Below are positions 44,093 to 52,787 of a DNA stretch of 53,357 nucleotides, one piece after another. The stretch is from JAWVEV01 sp033856535 (lineage in GTDB: Bacteria; Actinomycetota; Thermoleophilia; Miltoncostaeales; Miltoncostaeaceae), in the NCBI GenBank assembly GCA_033856535.1, contig JAWVEV010000014.1, positions 1-53,357 of the forward strand. The letters run 5' to 3'. The position numbers were made by a program, and so were the translations under genes. Within the stretch, counting starts at the first letter, position 1, and each line of letters begins with the position of its first letter. The notes under the pieces are model-generated. The model was not told the DNA's origin and searched no databases. It saw only the letters and a program-made list of their open reading frames with translations.

Positions 44093-44991
44093 CCTCCGCG
44101 CGCCCGCCGGATCGCCTCGGGGCTGGTCGGCGCCAGCACCACCAGGTGGTGCTCGGCGCGCGGGTCGATCAGCGGCTTCACCTGCACCGCCTTCTCGGCG
44201 TCGACGTCGCGGCTGCCCACGCTCGAGACGACCCCGATCGGCAGCCCGCGCGGATAGACCGAGGGCAGCGACCCGCTGTTGAAGCCGCCGGTCATCACGA
44301 CCTGGCCCTCCTCGATGTCCGCCTCGCGCGGCACGCCGGTGAGCCGCAGCTGGCCCGGGTTGGGCGAGGTGACCAGCCCCGGCAGCTCGCCGGCCTCGGG
44401 CACGATCGCCCCGACCCCGGTGCTGCCGTCGGTGATGAAGCGGACGTTGGCCGAGTGCGGGCGCACCGCGGTGACGACCCCGACCAGGGCGTCGCCGGCG
44501 CCGATCACGGGCGAGTTCTCGATGATCCCGTCGGCGCTGCCGCGGTCGATGCGGGCGCTCTGGTACCAGGGCGAGGGCGAGCGCCCGTCGATGCTCGCGA
44601 GCACCCGGTCGTAGTTGGCGGCGAAGCTCTCGCCGGCCGCCTCCAGGGCGGCCAGGTCCGCCGCCTCCTGGGCACTGAAGCGGTCGTTGATCGCCTGGAG
44701 GCGCAGGTCGCGCACCTCCACCTCGAGAGCCGCCGCGCGCTCGCGCGCGCCGCGCAGCTCGCTGAACCAGTTCCAGCCGTCCTGGAGGGGCTCGATCGCG
44801 GCCACCGCGACCCCCTGCACCGGCGCGACCACGCCGCCCACCGCGTCCTGGGTGTCGTGAAGGACGCCGCCCGGCCCCTCCCGGAAATACCCCGTGAACA
44901 ACCCGAAGGCCACCAGCGCGAGCGCCGTCACCAGGCCCCGGCGGAGGGCGGTGCGGCGTCGCGCGAGCGCGGTGTTGGCCTGGGTCGCCAT
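44089..44991 (-). CDS. mreC: Rod shape-determining protein MreC
   Basis: 300 residues: an N-terminal membrane helix (about 18-37), a coiled coil (about 70-115: ARERAAALEVEVRDLRLQ), and two beta domains with conserved DRGSADGI, VVTAVRPHSANVRFITD and VVMTGG. MreC scaffolds PBP2 and RodA outside the membrane. Begins 25 bases after mreB and overlaps mreD by four bases. Confidence 0.95.
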   Translation of the reverse strand: MATQANTALARRRTALRRGLVTALALVAFGLFTGYFREGPGGVLHDTQDAVGGVVAPVQGVAVAAIEPLQDGWNWFSELRGARERAAALEVEVRDLRLQAINDRFSAQEAADLAALEAAGESFAANYDRVLASIDGRSPSPWYQSARIDRGSADGIIENSPVIGAGDALVGVVTAVRPHSANVRFITDGSTGVGAIVPEAGELPGLVTSPNPGQLRLTGVPREADIEEGQVVMTGGFNSGSLPSVYPRGLPIGVVSSVGSRDVDAEKAVQVKPLIDPRAEHHLVVLAPTSPEAIRRARGG

Positions 44992-45016
44992 CAGGAGCGC
45001 CTCCTGGAGGGCGTGC

Positions 45017-46024
45017 TCAGTAGGAGCGCTTCCGGTGCCGCCCGTTCGTGGAGGCCTTCTGCATCACCTCGAACTCTTCCAGCGATCTCCCCGAGCCCAC
45101 CGCCACGCAGGTGAGCGGTGACTCCGCCACGTGGATCGGCATCTCGGTCTCGCGCCGCAGCCGCTCGTCCAGCCCCTGGAGGAGCGAGCCGCCCCCGGCG
45201 AGCATGATCCCGCGGTCCATGATGTCCGAGGCCAGCTCCGGCGGGGTCTTGTCGAGCGTGCTCTTCACGGCGTCCACGATCTGGGCGACCGGCTCCTCGA
45301 GCGCGTCGCGCACGTCCTCGGAGGAGAGCACCACGGTCTTCGGCAGGCCGGTGATCATGTCCCGGCCCCGGATCTCGGCCTGGACCTCCTCCCGCAGGGG
45401 GTAGGCCGAGCCGATCTCGAGCTTGACCTCCTCCGCGGTCTGGCTGCCGATCATCAGCTTGTACTCGCGCTTGACGTAGCTGATGATCGCCTCGTCGAGC
45501 TCGTCCCCGCCGACGCGGATGGACTGCGCCACGACGATGCCGCCGAGCGAGATGACGGCCACCTCGGTGGTGCCGCCGCCGATGTCCACGATCATGCTTC
45601 CCGTGGGCTCGGCCACCGGCAGGCCCGCCCCGATCGCCGCCGCCATCGGCTCCTCGATGAGGTAGGCGCCGCGCGCGCCGGCCGAGAGGGTGGCCTCCTC
45701 GACCGCGCGCTTCTCCACGCCGGTCACGCCGGAGGGGACGCAGACCACCACCCGCGGGTGCGCCCAGCGGTTCTGGTGCACCTTCTGGATGAAGTGGCGG
45801 AGCATCTGCTCGGTCACGTCGAAGTCCGCGATGACGCCGTCCTTCAGTGGCCGGATGGCGCTGATGTTGCCCGGGGTCCGTCCCAGCATCCGCTTGGCCT
45901 CGATGCCCACCGCATGGACCTCGCCGGTTCGATGGTCGATCGCGACGACAGACGGCTCGGACAGGACGATGCCCCGCCCGCGGACGTAGACGAGCGTGTT
46001 GGCCGTTCCCAGGTCGACGGCCAT
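45017..46024 (-). CDS. mreB: Actin-like cell-shape protein MreB
   Basis: 335 residues from ATG 46024. Actin-fold motifs: DLGTANTLVYVRGRGIVLSEPSVVA (phosphate 1), VVVCVPSGVT, MIVDIGGGTTEVAVISLGGIV (phosphate 2) and GIMLAGGGSLL (adenosine). It polymerises beneath the membrane and guides wall synthesis. The ATG gives AVDLGTANT with almost no N-terminal leader; the codons before it continue in frame (GFLSYLTGFGGRD), an amphipathic stretch expected in MreB, and a perfect GGAGG stands six bases before an ATC at 46066. So the true start may be ATC. First gene of the elongasome operon. Confidence 0.96.
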   Translation of the reverse strand: MAVDLGTANTLVYVRGRGIVLSEPSVVAIDHRTGEVHAVGIEAKRMLGRTPGNISAIRPLKDGVIADFDVTEQMLRHFIQKVHQNRWAHPRVVVCVPSGVTGVEKRAVEEATLSAGARGAYLIEEPMAAAIGAGLPVAEPTGSMIVDIGGGTTEVAVISLGGIVVAQSIRVGGDELDEAIISYVKREYKLMIGSQTAEEVKLEIGSAYPLREEVQAEIRGRDMITGLPKTVVLSSEDVRDALEEPVAQIVDAVKSTLDKTPPELASDIMDRGIMLAGGGSLLQGLDERLRRETEMPIHVAESPLTCVAVGSGRSLEEFEVMQKASTNGRHRKRSY

Positions 46025-46230
46025 GTCCCGTCCGCCGAAGCCGGTCAGGTAGCTGAGGAACCCGATCGGTCGCCTCCAGTTTGGAGATGGGCACTTCGCG
46101 GGGCGCGCAACGGGGCGGCGCGCGAAGGACGCATGAAAGCTACCCCTCCGCGCCTCCCGACGCCAGCGGCGGAGGACGTCCCGGTCGTTCGGGGAGGGGC
46201 GTCGCCGGGGCCCTGCGGTACCCTTCCGGG

Positions 46231-46449
46231 ATGGCCTCGCCCCCCCTCTTCGCCGACGACAACAGCGCCTATCGCCGGGCCGCCCGCAAGGCCGAGCGCG
46301 AGGAGCGGGAGAAGGCGGCGCGGCGATCCGAGATCCTCGCCACGCTGCGCCGGTTGAAGGACGAGGCCGACGATCCGTCGCTGGTCCAGGCCCGGGAGCG
46401 CGAGCGGCGCCACGCCGAGCTGCTCGAGCGCTACCCGCCGCTCTTCTAG
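46231..46449 (+). CDS. Small highly charged protein
   Basis: 72 residues from ATG 46231 (MASPPLFADDNSAYRRAA). Nearly all charged residues: alternating Arg/Glu/Lys with an obvious coiled-coil or single-helix character (ARKAEREEREKAARRSEIL, QARERERRHAELLERY). The open frame begins further upstream but those residues are shadow sequence. No domain recognised. Transcribed divergently from mreB with about 200 bases between, which must hold both promoters. Confidence 0.65.
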   Translation: MASPPLFADDNSAYRRAARKAEREEREKAARRSEILATLRRLKDEADDPSLVQARERERRHAELLERYPPLF

Positions 46450-46497
46450 ACGCGTCGCGTCCGGGCGCCGGGCCGGGGCGCCGGTAGGCTGCCGGGC

Positions 46498-46848
46498 ATG
46501 CCCGACTTCGACGAGAACGACCTCTGCATCCGCCACGCTCGCCGGCTGATCGAGTCCGGACGCGTGGTGCTGGACGGCGACTGGGCCTCGGCCCGGCCGT
46601 CGGTCGAGGAGCAGGACGCCTTCCTCGAGAGCCACGGCTGGGAGGAGTACTCGGCCTGGCACCTCGGCCTGGACGGCGACGCCGCCTACGAGGACAGGGC
46701 GCGCTACGGGTTCCCGGTCGGCGACTTCACCCGGATCCACCGGTCGGCGCTGATCGCGGCGATGCTGGAGGCCTCCCGCGACGGCCATCGTGCGGTGGAG
46801 CGGGAAGCCGGCGACCTGCTGCGTCGACTCGCTGAGCTGAATCCTTAG
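46498..46848 (+). CDS. Conserved small protein
   Basis: 116 residues, soluble and acidic, beginning MPDFDENDLCIRHARRLIESG. A Trp/Tyr-rich middle (GWEEYSAWHLGLDGDAAYED) is followed by RYGFPVGDFTRIHRSALIAA, which looks like a conserved core. No signal or membrane segment. The family is not recognised. It lies 48 bases after the small charged protein and is probably in the same transcript; a hairpin follows its stop directly. Confidence 0.75.
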   Translation: MPDFDENDLCIRHARRLIESGRVVLDGDWASARPSVEEQDAFLESHGWEEYSAWHLGLDGDAAYEDRARYGFPVGDFTRIHRSALIAAMLEASRDGHRAVEREAGDLLRRLAELNP

Positions 46849-46884
46849 GGCCTGAATCTCGACCACAGGTCGAGACTCAGGCCC
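46848..46884. terminator. Hairpin between convergent genes, bidirectional terminator
   Basis: Sixteen-base arms (46848-46863 and 46869-46884) pair with one mismatch around a five-base loop. It starts in the stop codon of the plus-strand gene and overlaps the last codons of maf on the minus strand. No T-tract, as with the hairpin at 10231. Confidence 0.75.
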
Positions 46885-47494
46885 AGGGACTGAAGCCCTC
46901 CTCGAGCATCACGTCCACGAGGCGCGCCATCGGGAGCCCGACGACCGTCGTGTAGTCGCCGCTGATCCGCTCGATCAGCATCGCGCCGGCGCCCTGGATG
47001 GCGTAGCCGCCGGCCCGCTCGCGCCACTCGCCGCGCTGCAGGTACCACTCCAGCGCCTCGTCCGAGAGCGGTCGCACGACGACCTGGGTGGCGTCGAGCT
47101 CCGCGCGCTCGCGGCGGGCGGTGATGAGCACGACGGCGGTCCGCACCTCGTGGACCCGCCCGGAGAGCAGCTCCAGCATCTCCCGCGCCTCGGCGACGTC
47201 CCGGGGCTTGCCGAGCACCTTCCCGTCGAGGGCCACCTCGGTGTCGGAGCCCAGCACGGCGCCGCCGGCCGGGACCCCCGCCCGCGCGGCCACCTCGCGC
47301 GCCTTGCCGCGGGCGTTCGCGAGGGCGCCGTCGGCCGGGGTCTCGTCATAGACCGAGGCCACCACGCGGAACGGCACGCCGAGCGCCGCGAGCAGCGCCC
47401 GGCGCTGCGGGGAACGGGACGCCAGGATGAGCCCGCCCGGGACGAACCGGCCCCGGCCGGCCGCCGCGGCGGGCCTCCCCGGCGTGTCGCTCAG
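46877..47494 (-). CDS. maf: Maf nucleotide pyrophosphatase
   Basis: House-cleaning pyrophosphatase that removes modified or non-canonical nucleotides. The N-terminal family motif LILASRSPQRRALLAALG is present but lies upstream of the first canonical start (GTG 47377), which would delete it. In that frame there is no ATG, GTG or TTG between 47377 and the ndk stop; the frame meets CTG at 47494, overlapping the ndk TGA as CTGA, with GGAGAG six bases upstream. I therefore extend to 47494 (205 residues). Other motifs are GSDTEVALDGKVLGKP and GGYAIQGAGAMLIERISGDYTTVVGLP. C-terminus normal. Confidence 0.9.
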   Translation of the reverse strand: MSDTPGRPAAAAGRGRFVPGGLILASRSPQRRALLAALGVPFRVVASVYDETPADGALANARGKAREVAARAGVPAGGAVLGSDTEVALDGKVLGKPRDVAEAREMLELLSGRVHEVRTAVVLITARRERAELDATQVVVRPLSDEALEWYLQRGEWRERAGGYAIQGAGAMLIERISGDYTTVVGLPMARLVDVMLEEGFSPWA

Positions 47495-47910
47495 ACCGCG
47501 CTCTCCACGGCGCCGAAGTGCAGCCCCAGCTCGCGCTCGGCCGACTCGGGGCCGTCCGAGCCGTGGATCACGTTCCTGCCGACGTCCAGCGCGAAGTCGC
47601 CGCGGATCGTGCCGGGGGGCGCGTCGAGCGGGTTGGTCGGGCCCATCATGGTCCGCAGCGCCGCGATCGCGCCGAGCCCCTCGACCTCCATCTTCACGAC
47701 CGGGCCCGAGGTGATGAAGTCGACCAGCTCGCCGAAGAACGGCCGCTCGCGGTGCTCGCCGTAGTGCTCCTCGGCCAGCTCCCGCGGGATGGTCGACTTC
47801 TCGAGCCGGACGATCGAGAGCCCCCGGCGCTCGATTCGGGCGATGATCTCGCCGGTCAGGCCGGCCTCCACGCCATCGGGCTTGATCATCGCGAACGAGC
47901 GCTCAGTCAT
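47491..47910 (-). CDS. ndk: Nucleoside diphosphate kinase
   Basis: 139 residues, full length. Balances NTP pools by phosphate transfer through His116, in NVIHGSD. Other family segments: FAMIKPDGVEAGL at the start and MMGPTNPLDAPPGTIRGDFA. ATG 47910 overlaps the upstream gene by eight bases; its stop overlaps the putative maf CTG start. Same operon as folC-valS upstream. Confidence 0.97.
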   Translation of the reverse strand: MTERSFAMIKPDGVEAGLTGEIIARIERRGLSIVRLEKSTIPRELAEEHYGEHRERPFFGELVDFITSGPVVKMEVEGLGAIAALRTMMGPTNPLDAPPGTIRGDFALDVGRNVIHGSDGPESAERELGLHFGAVESAV

Positions 47911-48691
47911 ACGGGCTCCCTGTGTCGGGGTCGGTGAGGCGACGGCGGCGCGAGGGGCCGGTCGGGCGCTGCGCCCGCCCGGTCTCGCCGCTGTCGGGCG
48001 CGAGACCGTCGTAGACGGTGGGCCGGCCGTCGGACTCGGCGTCCAGGCGCTCGACGTCGGAGTCCAGCGGCGGCAGGCCGAGCTTGGCGCGCCGCTCGGC
48101 GCGCGAGAGCTCCATCTCCTCGGCCATCCGGGTGCGCTCGCGCTCGGCGCGGGCCGGGACCTCGGCCGGTGGTGGTGCCGCCGGCGGTGCCGGCGCCGGG
48201 GCGACGCTCGCCGCCCGGCTCTGTTGCTGGTGGACCGCCTCGTCGAGGCGGCGCAGGTGGGTCTCGATCTCGCCCAGGCGGGCGTCGAGGTCGGCCAGGT
48301 CGGCCCGGGTCAGGGCGCCGGACCGGCGCACGGCCTCCGTCAGCGCGGCATCGCCCGCGTCACCCTCGGCCGCGAGCAGGCGGTCGACCTCGTCGCGGCT
48401 GCGCCGCTCGCCGAACTGCGCCACGCGGTGCTCCAGCTCGGCCACCTCGAGCGCTCGCTCGCGGGCGTCCTCCAGGTACTCGGGCGGGCGCAGCACCACG
48501 TAGAGCACCGGCCCGAGGAACGGGAAGAACAGGGCCAACGCCGTCGCCGCGGCGCGCCAAGGCGGGGCGGCGATGCGCCGCTTGGCGTCCTGATAGGTCC
48601 AGTACGCGAGCGCCAACCAGAGCGCCACCGCGAAGACCGGGAGCAGGACGGACGCCGCGGACCACGCGGCCGAGTCGAAGAAGTCGCCGAT
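47903..48691 (-). CDS. Membrane protein with coiled coil, unknown (linked to folC-ndk)
   Basis: About 262 residues if it starts at ATC 48691 (GDFFDSAAW...), 241 from the first GTG at 48628. The first membrane helix (AASVLLPVFAVALWLALAYW) is complete only with the longer reading, and an in-frame TGA stands at 48704-48706, so the start must lie between. A second membrane segment (LALFFPFLGPVLYVVL) is followed by the conserved RPPEYLEDARER and a long charged coiled coil, then a Pro/Ala linker. I recall similar proteins in Thermoleophilia genomes, function unknown. Confidence 0.75.
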   Translation of the reverse strand: MGDFFDSAAWSAASVLLPVFAVALWLALAYWTYQDAKRRIAAPPWRAAATALALFFPFLGPVLYVVLRPPEYLEDARERALEVAELEHRVAQFGERRSRDEVDRLLAAEGDAGDAALTEAVRRSGALTRADLADLDARLGEIETHLRRLDEAVHQQQSRAASVAPAPAPPAAPPPAEVPARAERERTRMAEEMELSRAERRAKLGLPPLDSDVERLDAESDGRPTVYDGLAPDSGETGRAQRPTGPSRRRRLTDPDTGSPYD

Positions 48692-48738
48692 CGCTCTAAG
48701 TGGTCAGGGTGGTGGCAGGGGCCGTCCGGCGGGGCATG

Positions 48739-50085
48739 TCAGTCATCCGGTGGGGCGGCGAGCCGAAGCCGCGCGAGTGTAGCAGGGGGGGTTTCGGAGG
48801 CCGGCGCGAGGCGCGGACGCAGGTCCGAGAGCAGGTAGAGCGACCCGCAGACGACCACCGCGCCGTCCGGGCCGGCGAGCGTCCGTGCGGCGGCCATCGC
48901 CTCATGCGGATCCTCGACCGCCAGCGCGTCGAGCCCGCGCTCGGCCGCGAGGGCCGCCAGCGTCTCGGGGCTCACCGCGCGCGGGTGCGACGAGCGCGTG
49001 CCGACGACGGCGTCCGCGGCCGCCGCCAGCTGGCCGATCATCCCGCGGGCGTCCTTGTCCCCGAGCAACGCGACCACCGCGACGCAGCGCCGCGGCCCGA
49101 TGATCGTCGGGAGCGCGTCGACCAGGGCGGCCATGCCGGCCGGGTTGTGGGCGCCGTCGAGCACGGTGAGCGGCGCCTCGCCGACCACCTCGAGCCGGCC
49201 GGGGATGCGGACCGCGGCGAGCGCCCGGCGAAGGCCCTCGGGCTCCAGCGAGCGCCCGAGCAGGCGCTCGGCGCCGGCCAGGGCGACGGCAAGGTTCTGG
49301 CGCTGGAAGGCGCCGTGCACCGGCAGCGGCAGCGCGGTGTAGGTCGCCCAGGGCGTGACCACGTCGACGCCCTCCGGCGTCTGGCGCGAGTAGAGCTCCG
49401 GGCCGTGGGTCGCGCCGCGCAGGTCGCGGGCATCCATCTCGGCGCGCACGGCGAGCTCGGCGGCCGGCGAGAGCGGACCCACCACGAGGCGGTCGCAGCC
49501 GTCGGCGGCCACCGCCAGCTTCTCGCCCGCGATCGCCGCCTCGGTGGAGCCGAGCAGGTCGGTGTGCTCGAGCGCGACGTTGGTCAGGATCACGGCCGCG
49601 TCGGGCGCCAGCACGTTGGTCGCGTCGTAGCGACCGCCCAGGCCGGCCTCGACCACCGCGGCGTCGACCCCGGCGGCGGCGAACGCCTGGAAGGCCATCG
49701 CGGTGAGCGCCTCGAACTGGGTCACGCCCTCCTCGGGAGGCAGGCCGAGCCCCTCGGCGGCGGCGCGCACGGCGTCGGCCGCGTCGGCGAAGGCCGCGTC
49801 GTCGAGCGGGCGGCCGTCGATCTCGATCCGCTCGGCCCAGTCCTCGATGTGCGGCGAGAGGTAGGTGCCCACCGAGAGCCCCTGCCCCACGAGCGCCGCG
49901 GCGGCCAGCCGGCTGGTGGACGACTTGCCGTTGGTCCCCACGACGTGCAGCGACGGCCGCGCCCGCTCGGGGTGGTCCAGCGCCTCCAGCAGCAGCCGGA
50001 TCCGCTCCAGGCCGAACTTCATCCGCAGGAGGTCGAGCCCCTCGATCCAGGCGCGGGCGGCGGCGGCGCGCTCGGCGACGCTCAT
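48739..50085 (-). CDS. folC: Folylpolyglutamate synthase / dihydrofolate synthase
   Basis: Adds glutamate to folates (and possibly dihydropteroate). 448 residues, a Mur-ligase family member: P-loop HVVGTNGKSSTSRL (about residues 47-60), LSPHIEDWAERIEIDG, VVEAGLGGRYDATNV and LDGAHNPAGM. All key motifs intact. The ATG at 50085 overlaps the valS stop (ATGA), as often seen for valS-folC pairs. Confidence 0.96.
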   Translation of the reverse strand: MSVAERAAAARAWIEGLDLLRMKFGLERIRLLLEALDHPERARPSLHVVGTNGKSSTSRLAAAALVGQGLSVGTYLSPHIEDWAERIEIDGRPLDDAAFADAADAVRAAAEGLGLPPEEGVTQFEALTAMAFQAFAAAGVDAAVVEAGLGGRYDATNVLAPDAAVILTNVALEHTDLLGSTEAAIAGEKLAVAADGCDRLVVGPLSPAAELAVRAEMDARDLRGATHGPELYSRQTPEGVDVVTPWATYTALPLPVHGAFQRQNLAVALAGAERLLGRSLEPEGLRRALAAVRIPGRLEVVGEAPLTVLDGAHNPAGMAALVDALPTIIGPRRCVAVVALLGDKDARGMIGQLAAAADAVVGTRSSHPRAVSPETLAALAAERGLDALAVEDPHEAMAAARTLAGPDGAVVVCGSLYLLSDLRPRLAPASETPPATLARLRLAAPPDD

Positions 50086-52787
50086 GACGACCCCAGCTCG
50101 GCCCGCAGCGCCTCGAGCTCCGCGGCGTAGCGCCGCTCCTTCTCCCGCTCGGCCTCGACCAGGTGGTCCGGGGCGCGCTCGATGAAGCGCTCGTTCGCCA
50201 GCTGGCGCCGCGCGCGGGCCAGCTCGTTCTCGGCCTCGGCGATGGCCGCCTCGATGCGCCGGCGGTCGGCGTCCGGGTCGGCCGAGGGGTCGTGCACCAG
50301 CAGGCGCCCGAAGCCGACGCCGACCACCCGCGCGCCGGGCGCCGGATCGTCGCGCAGGGTGGCGCGGGTGAGCGCCGCGAGCGCCCGCTCGGAGACCGGG
50401 ACCGCCCGGTCGGCCTCGATGGACACCTCGAGCTCGGCGCGACTGGGGACATCCTGCGCGCTGCGGTACGCGCGGAGGGCGGTAACGACCTCCTTGAGCA
50501 GGGCGAACTCGTCCTCGGCACCAGGGTCGCGCGGGCCCGGCGCGCGGGCGGGCGGGTGCGTGGCCATGAGGCCATCGCTGCCCGGCAGGCGCGCCCAGCA
50601 CTCCTCGGTGACGAACGGCGTGGCCGGGTGCAGCAGCGCCAGGAGCTGCTCCAGCACGTACCCGGCCATCTCCGGCGTGGCCTCGCCCGCCTTCAGGAGC
50701 TCCAGGTACCAGTCGCAGTAGTCGTCGAAGACGAGGCGGTACATGCCGGCGGCGTAGCGGCTGAGCTGGAAGGAACCCAACAGCTCGTCCGACTCCTCGA
50801 TGGCGGCCGCCACGCGGGAGGCGATCCAACGGTCCGCCAGCGTTCGCGCCTCGGGCGCGGCCGACAGCGAGCGGCCGCCGCGGTCGATCACCAGGCGGGC
50901 GGCGTTCCACAGCTTGGTCGCGAGCTGGCGGCCCTGGCGGACGCGCTCCTCGTTGAAGCGCACGTCCTGGGTGCTCGACATCATCAGCAGGCCGAAGCGC
51001 AGGGCGTCGGCGCCGTGGACGTCGATCAGCTCGAGCGGGTCCACGCCGGTGCCGAGCGACTTGCTCATCCTCCGGCCGTCGGGCGCCTGCACCACCGAGT
51101 GGATGTAGACGTCCGAGAACGGGACGTCGTCCATGTACTCGAGGCCCATCATCACCATGCGGGCGACCCAGAGGAAGATGATGTCGCGCGCCGTCGAGAG
51201 CACCTGTGTCGGGTAGAAGCGCTCGAGCTCGGGCGTCGGGTCCGGCCAGCCGAGCGTGGCGAAGGGCCACAGGGCCGAGCTGAACCAGGTGTCGAGCACG
51301 TCGGGGTCGCGCTCCCAGCCCTCGCCCTCGGGCGCGTCGAGGCCGACGTACACCTCCTCGCCGCGGTACCAGACCGGCAGCTGGTGGCCCCACCAGAGCT
51401 GGCGCGAGAGGCACCAGGGCCGGATCTCGTTCATCCAGCGCAGGTAGACCCCGCCCCAGGTGGCCGGGTGGAAGCGGACGCGCTCGTCCTCGACGGCCGC
51501 GATGGCCGGCTTGGCGAGCTCGGTCATGTCGCAGAACCACTGGAGCGAGACCAGCGGCTCCACGCGGGCTCCGCTGCGGTGCGAGAAGGGCACGACGTGC
51601 GTGTAGTCCTCCTCGGCGCGCAGGAAGCCCTGCTCGCGCAGGTCCTCGACCACGGCCTTCGACGCCTCGGCCGGGGTCAGGCCCGCGTAGCGCTCGCCGG
51701 CCTCGGCGGTCATGCGCCCGTCCTCGCCGATCACGTTGATCGCCTCGAGCCCGTGGCGGCGGCCGATCTCGAAGTCGGCCGGGTCGTGCGCCGGGGTGAC
51801 CTTCAGCGCGCCGGTCCCGAACTCGGGGTCGACGTGCTCGTCGGCGACGATCGGCAGCTCGCGGCCGACCAGCGGCAGCGTGATCGTCTTGCCGATCAGG
51901 TCCCGGTAGCGGTCGTCCGCCGGGCTCACCGCGACGCCGGTGTCGCCCAGCATCGTCTCGGGCCGGACCGTCGCCACCACGATCTCGCCCGAGCCGTCGG
52001 TGAGCGGGTAGGCGATCGAGATGAGCTTGTCGGTGGTCTCGCGCTCCTCGACCTCGAGGTCGCTGATCGCCGAGCCGAGCCCCGGGTCCCAGTTGACCAT
52101 GTAGCGGTCGCGGTAGACGTGGCCCTTCTCGTAGAGGTCCACGAAGACGCGCTGCACGGCGCGCGCGTAGCCCTCGTCCATCGTGAAGCGCTCGCGGTCG
52201 TAGTCGAGCGTGCAGCCGAGGCGCTTGAGCTGGGCGATGATCTGCCCGCCGTACACCTCGCGCCACTCCCAGACGCGCCGCACGAACTCCTCGCGGCCGA
52301 GCTCCTTGCGCGAGATCCCCTGCGCGGCGAGGTCCTTCTCGACCACCGCCTGGGTCGCGATGCCGGCGTGGTCGGTGCCGCAGATCCACTCGGTCACGTC
52401 GCCGGCCATGCGCCGCCAGCGCATGAGCAGGTCCTGGATGGTGTTGTTCAGCGCGTGCCCCATGTGGAGCACCCCGGTCACGTTCGGCGGCGGGATCGCG
52501 ATCGTGAACGCCGGCCCCTCGGCCGACGGATCCGCGTGGGTGATCCCCGAGTCGAGCCAGGCGTCGATCCAGCGAGGCTCGGCCTCGGCGGGATCGAAGC
52601 GCTCGGGCTCGGCCCGAAGCCCGTCGGTCTGGGACCGATCCGCGGCGCCCGGCGGGGCGCCCGCGCCGCTGGCCTCGGGCCGGGCTACGCCGACTCCCCG
52701 CCCGCCTCGGCCACCCTGCGCCCGCGCGCCTCGGTGACCAGGGTGGGCGGCAGACCCTTCTCGATCGTCTCCTTCGTGACCACGCAC
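50082..52787 (-). CDS. valS: Valyl-tRNA synthetase
   Basis: Class I synthetase charging tRNA-Val. HIGH motif as GVLHMGH (about residue 105-111 in this numbering), an editing domain, KMSKS motif as GRRMSKSLG, and a C-terminal coiled-coil arm (EAEREKERRYAAELEAL). Homology begins at about ERFDPAEAEPRW (codons near 52600). The only canonical in-frame start, GTG 52787, lies 100 bases inside clpX and adds about 58 residues that look like out-of-frame clpX. So the true N-terminus is unknown and lies probably at about 52620 with a non-standard codon. The given end is the outer limit. Confidence 0.93.
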   Translation of the reverse strand: MRGHEGDDREGSAAHPGHRGARAQGGRGGRGVGVARPEASGAGAPPGAADRSQTDGLRAEPERFDPAEAEPRWIDAWLDSGITHADPSAEGPAFTIAIPPPNVTGVLHMGHALNNTIQDLLMRWRRMAGDVTEWICGTDHAGIATQAVVEKDLAAQGISRKELGREEFVRRVWEWREVYGGQIIAQLKRLGCTLDYDRERFTMDEGYARAVQRVFVDLYEKGHVYRDRYMVNWDPGLGSAISDLEVEERETTDKLISIAYPLTDGSGEIVVATVRPETMLGDTGVAVSPADDRYRDLIGKTITLPLVGRELPIVADEHVDPEFGTGALKVTPAHDPADFEIGRRHGLEAINVIGEDGRMTAEAGERYAGLTPAEASKAVVEDLREQGFLRAEEDYTHVVPFSHRSGARVEPLVSLQWFCDMTELAKPAIAAVEDERVRFHPATWGGVYLRWMNEIRPWCLSRQLWWGHQLPVWYRGEEVYVGLDAPEGEGWERDPDVLDTWFSSALWPFATLGWPDPTPELERFYPTQVLSTARDIIFLWVARMVMMGLEYMDDVPFSDVYIHSVVQAPDGRRMSKSLGTGVDPLELIDVHGADALRFGLLMMSSTQDVRFNEERVRQGRQLATKLWNAARLVIDRGGRSLSAAPEARTLADRWIASRVAAAIEESDELLGSFQLSRYAAGMYRLVFDDYCDWYLELLKAGEATPEMAGYVLEQLLALLHPATPFVTEECWARLPGSDGLMATHPPARAPGPRDPGAEDEFALLKEVVTALRAYRSAQDVPSRAELEVSIEADRAVPVSERALAALTRATLRDDPAPGARVVGVGFGRLLVHDPSADPDADRRRIEAAIAEAENELARARRQLANERFIERAPDHLVEAEREKERRYAAELEALRAELGSS

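Noticed and set aside
46081..46230. Upstream extension of the small charged protein (additional 50 codons)
   Set aside because: Composition is random and it overlaps the mreB promoter and leader; ATG 46231 begins the consistent helical sequence.
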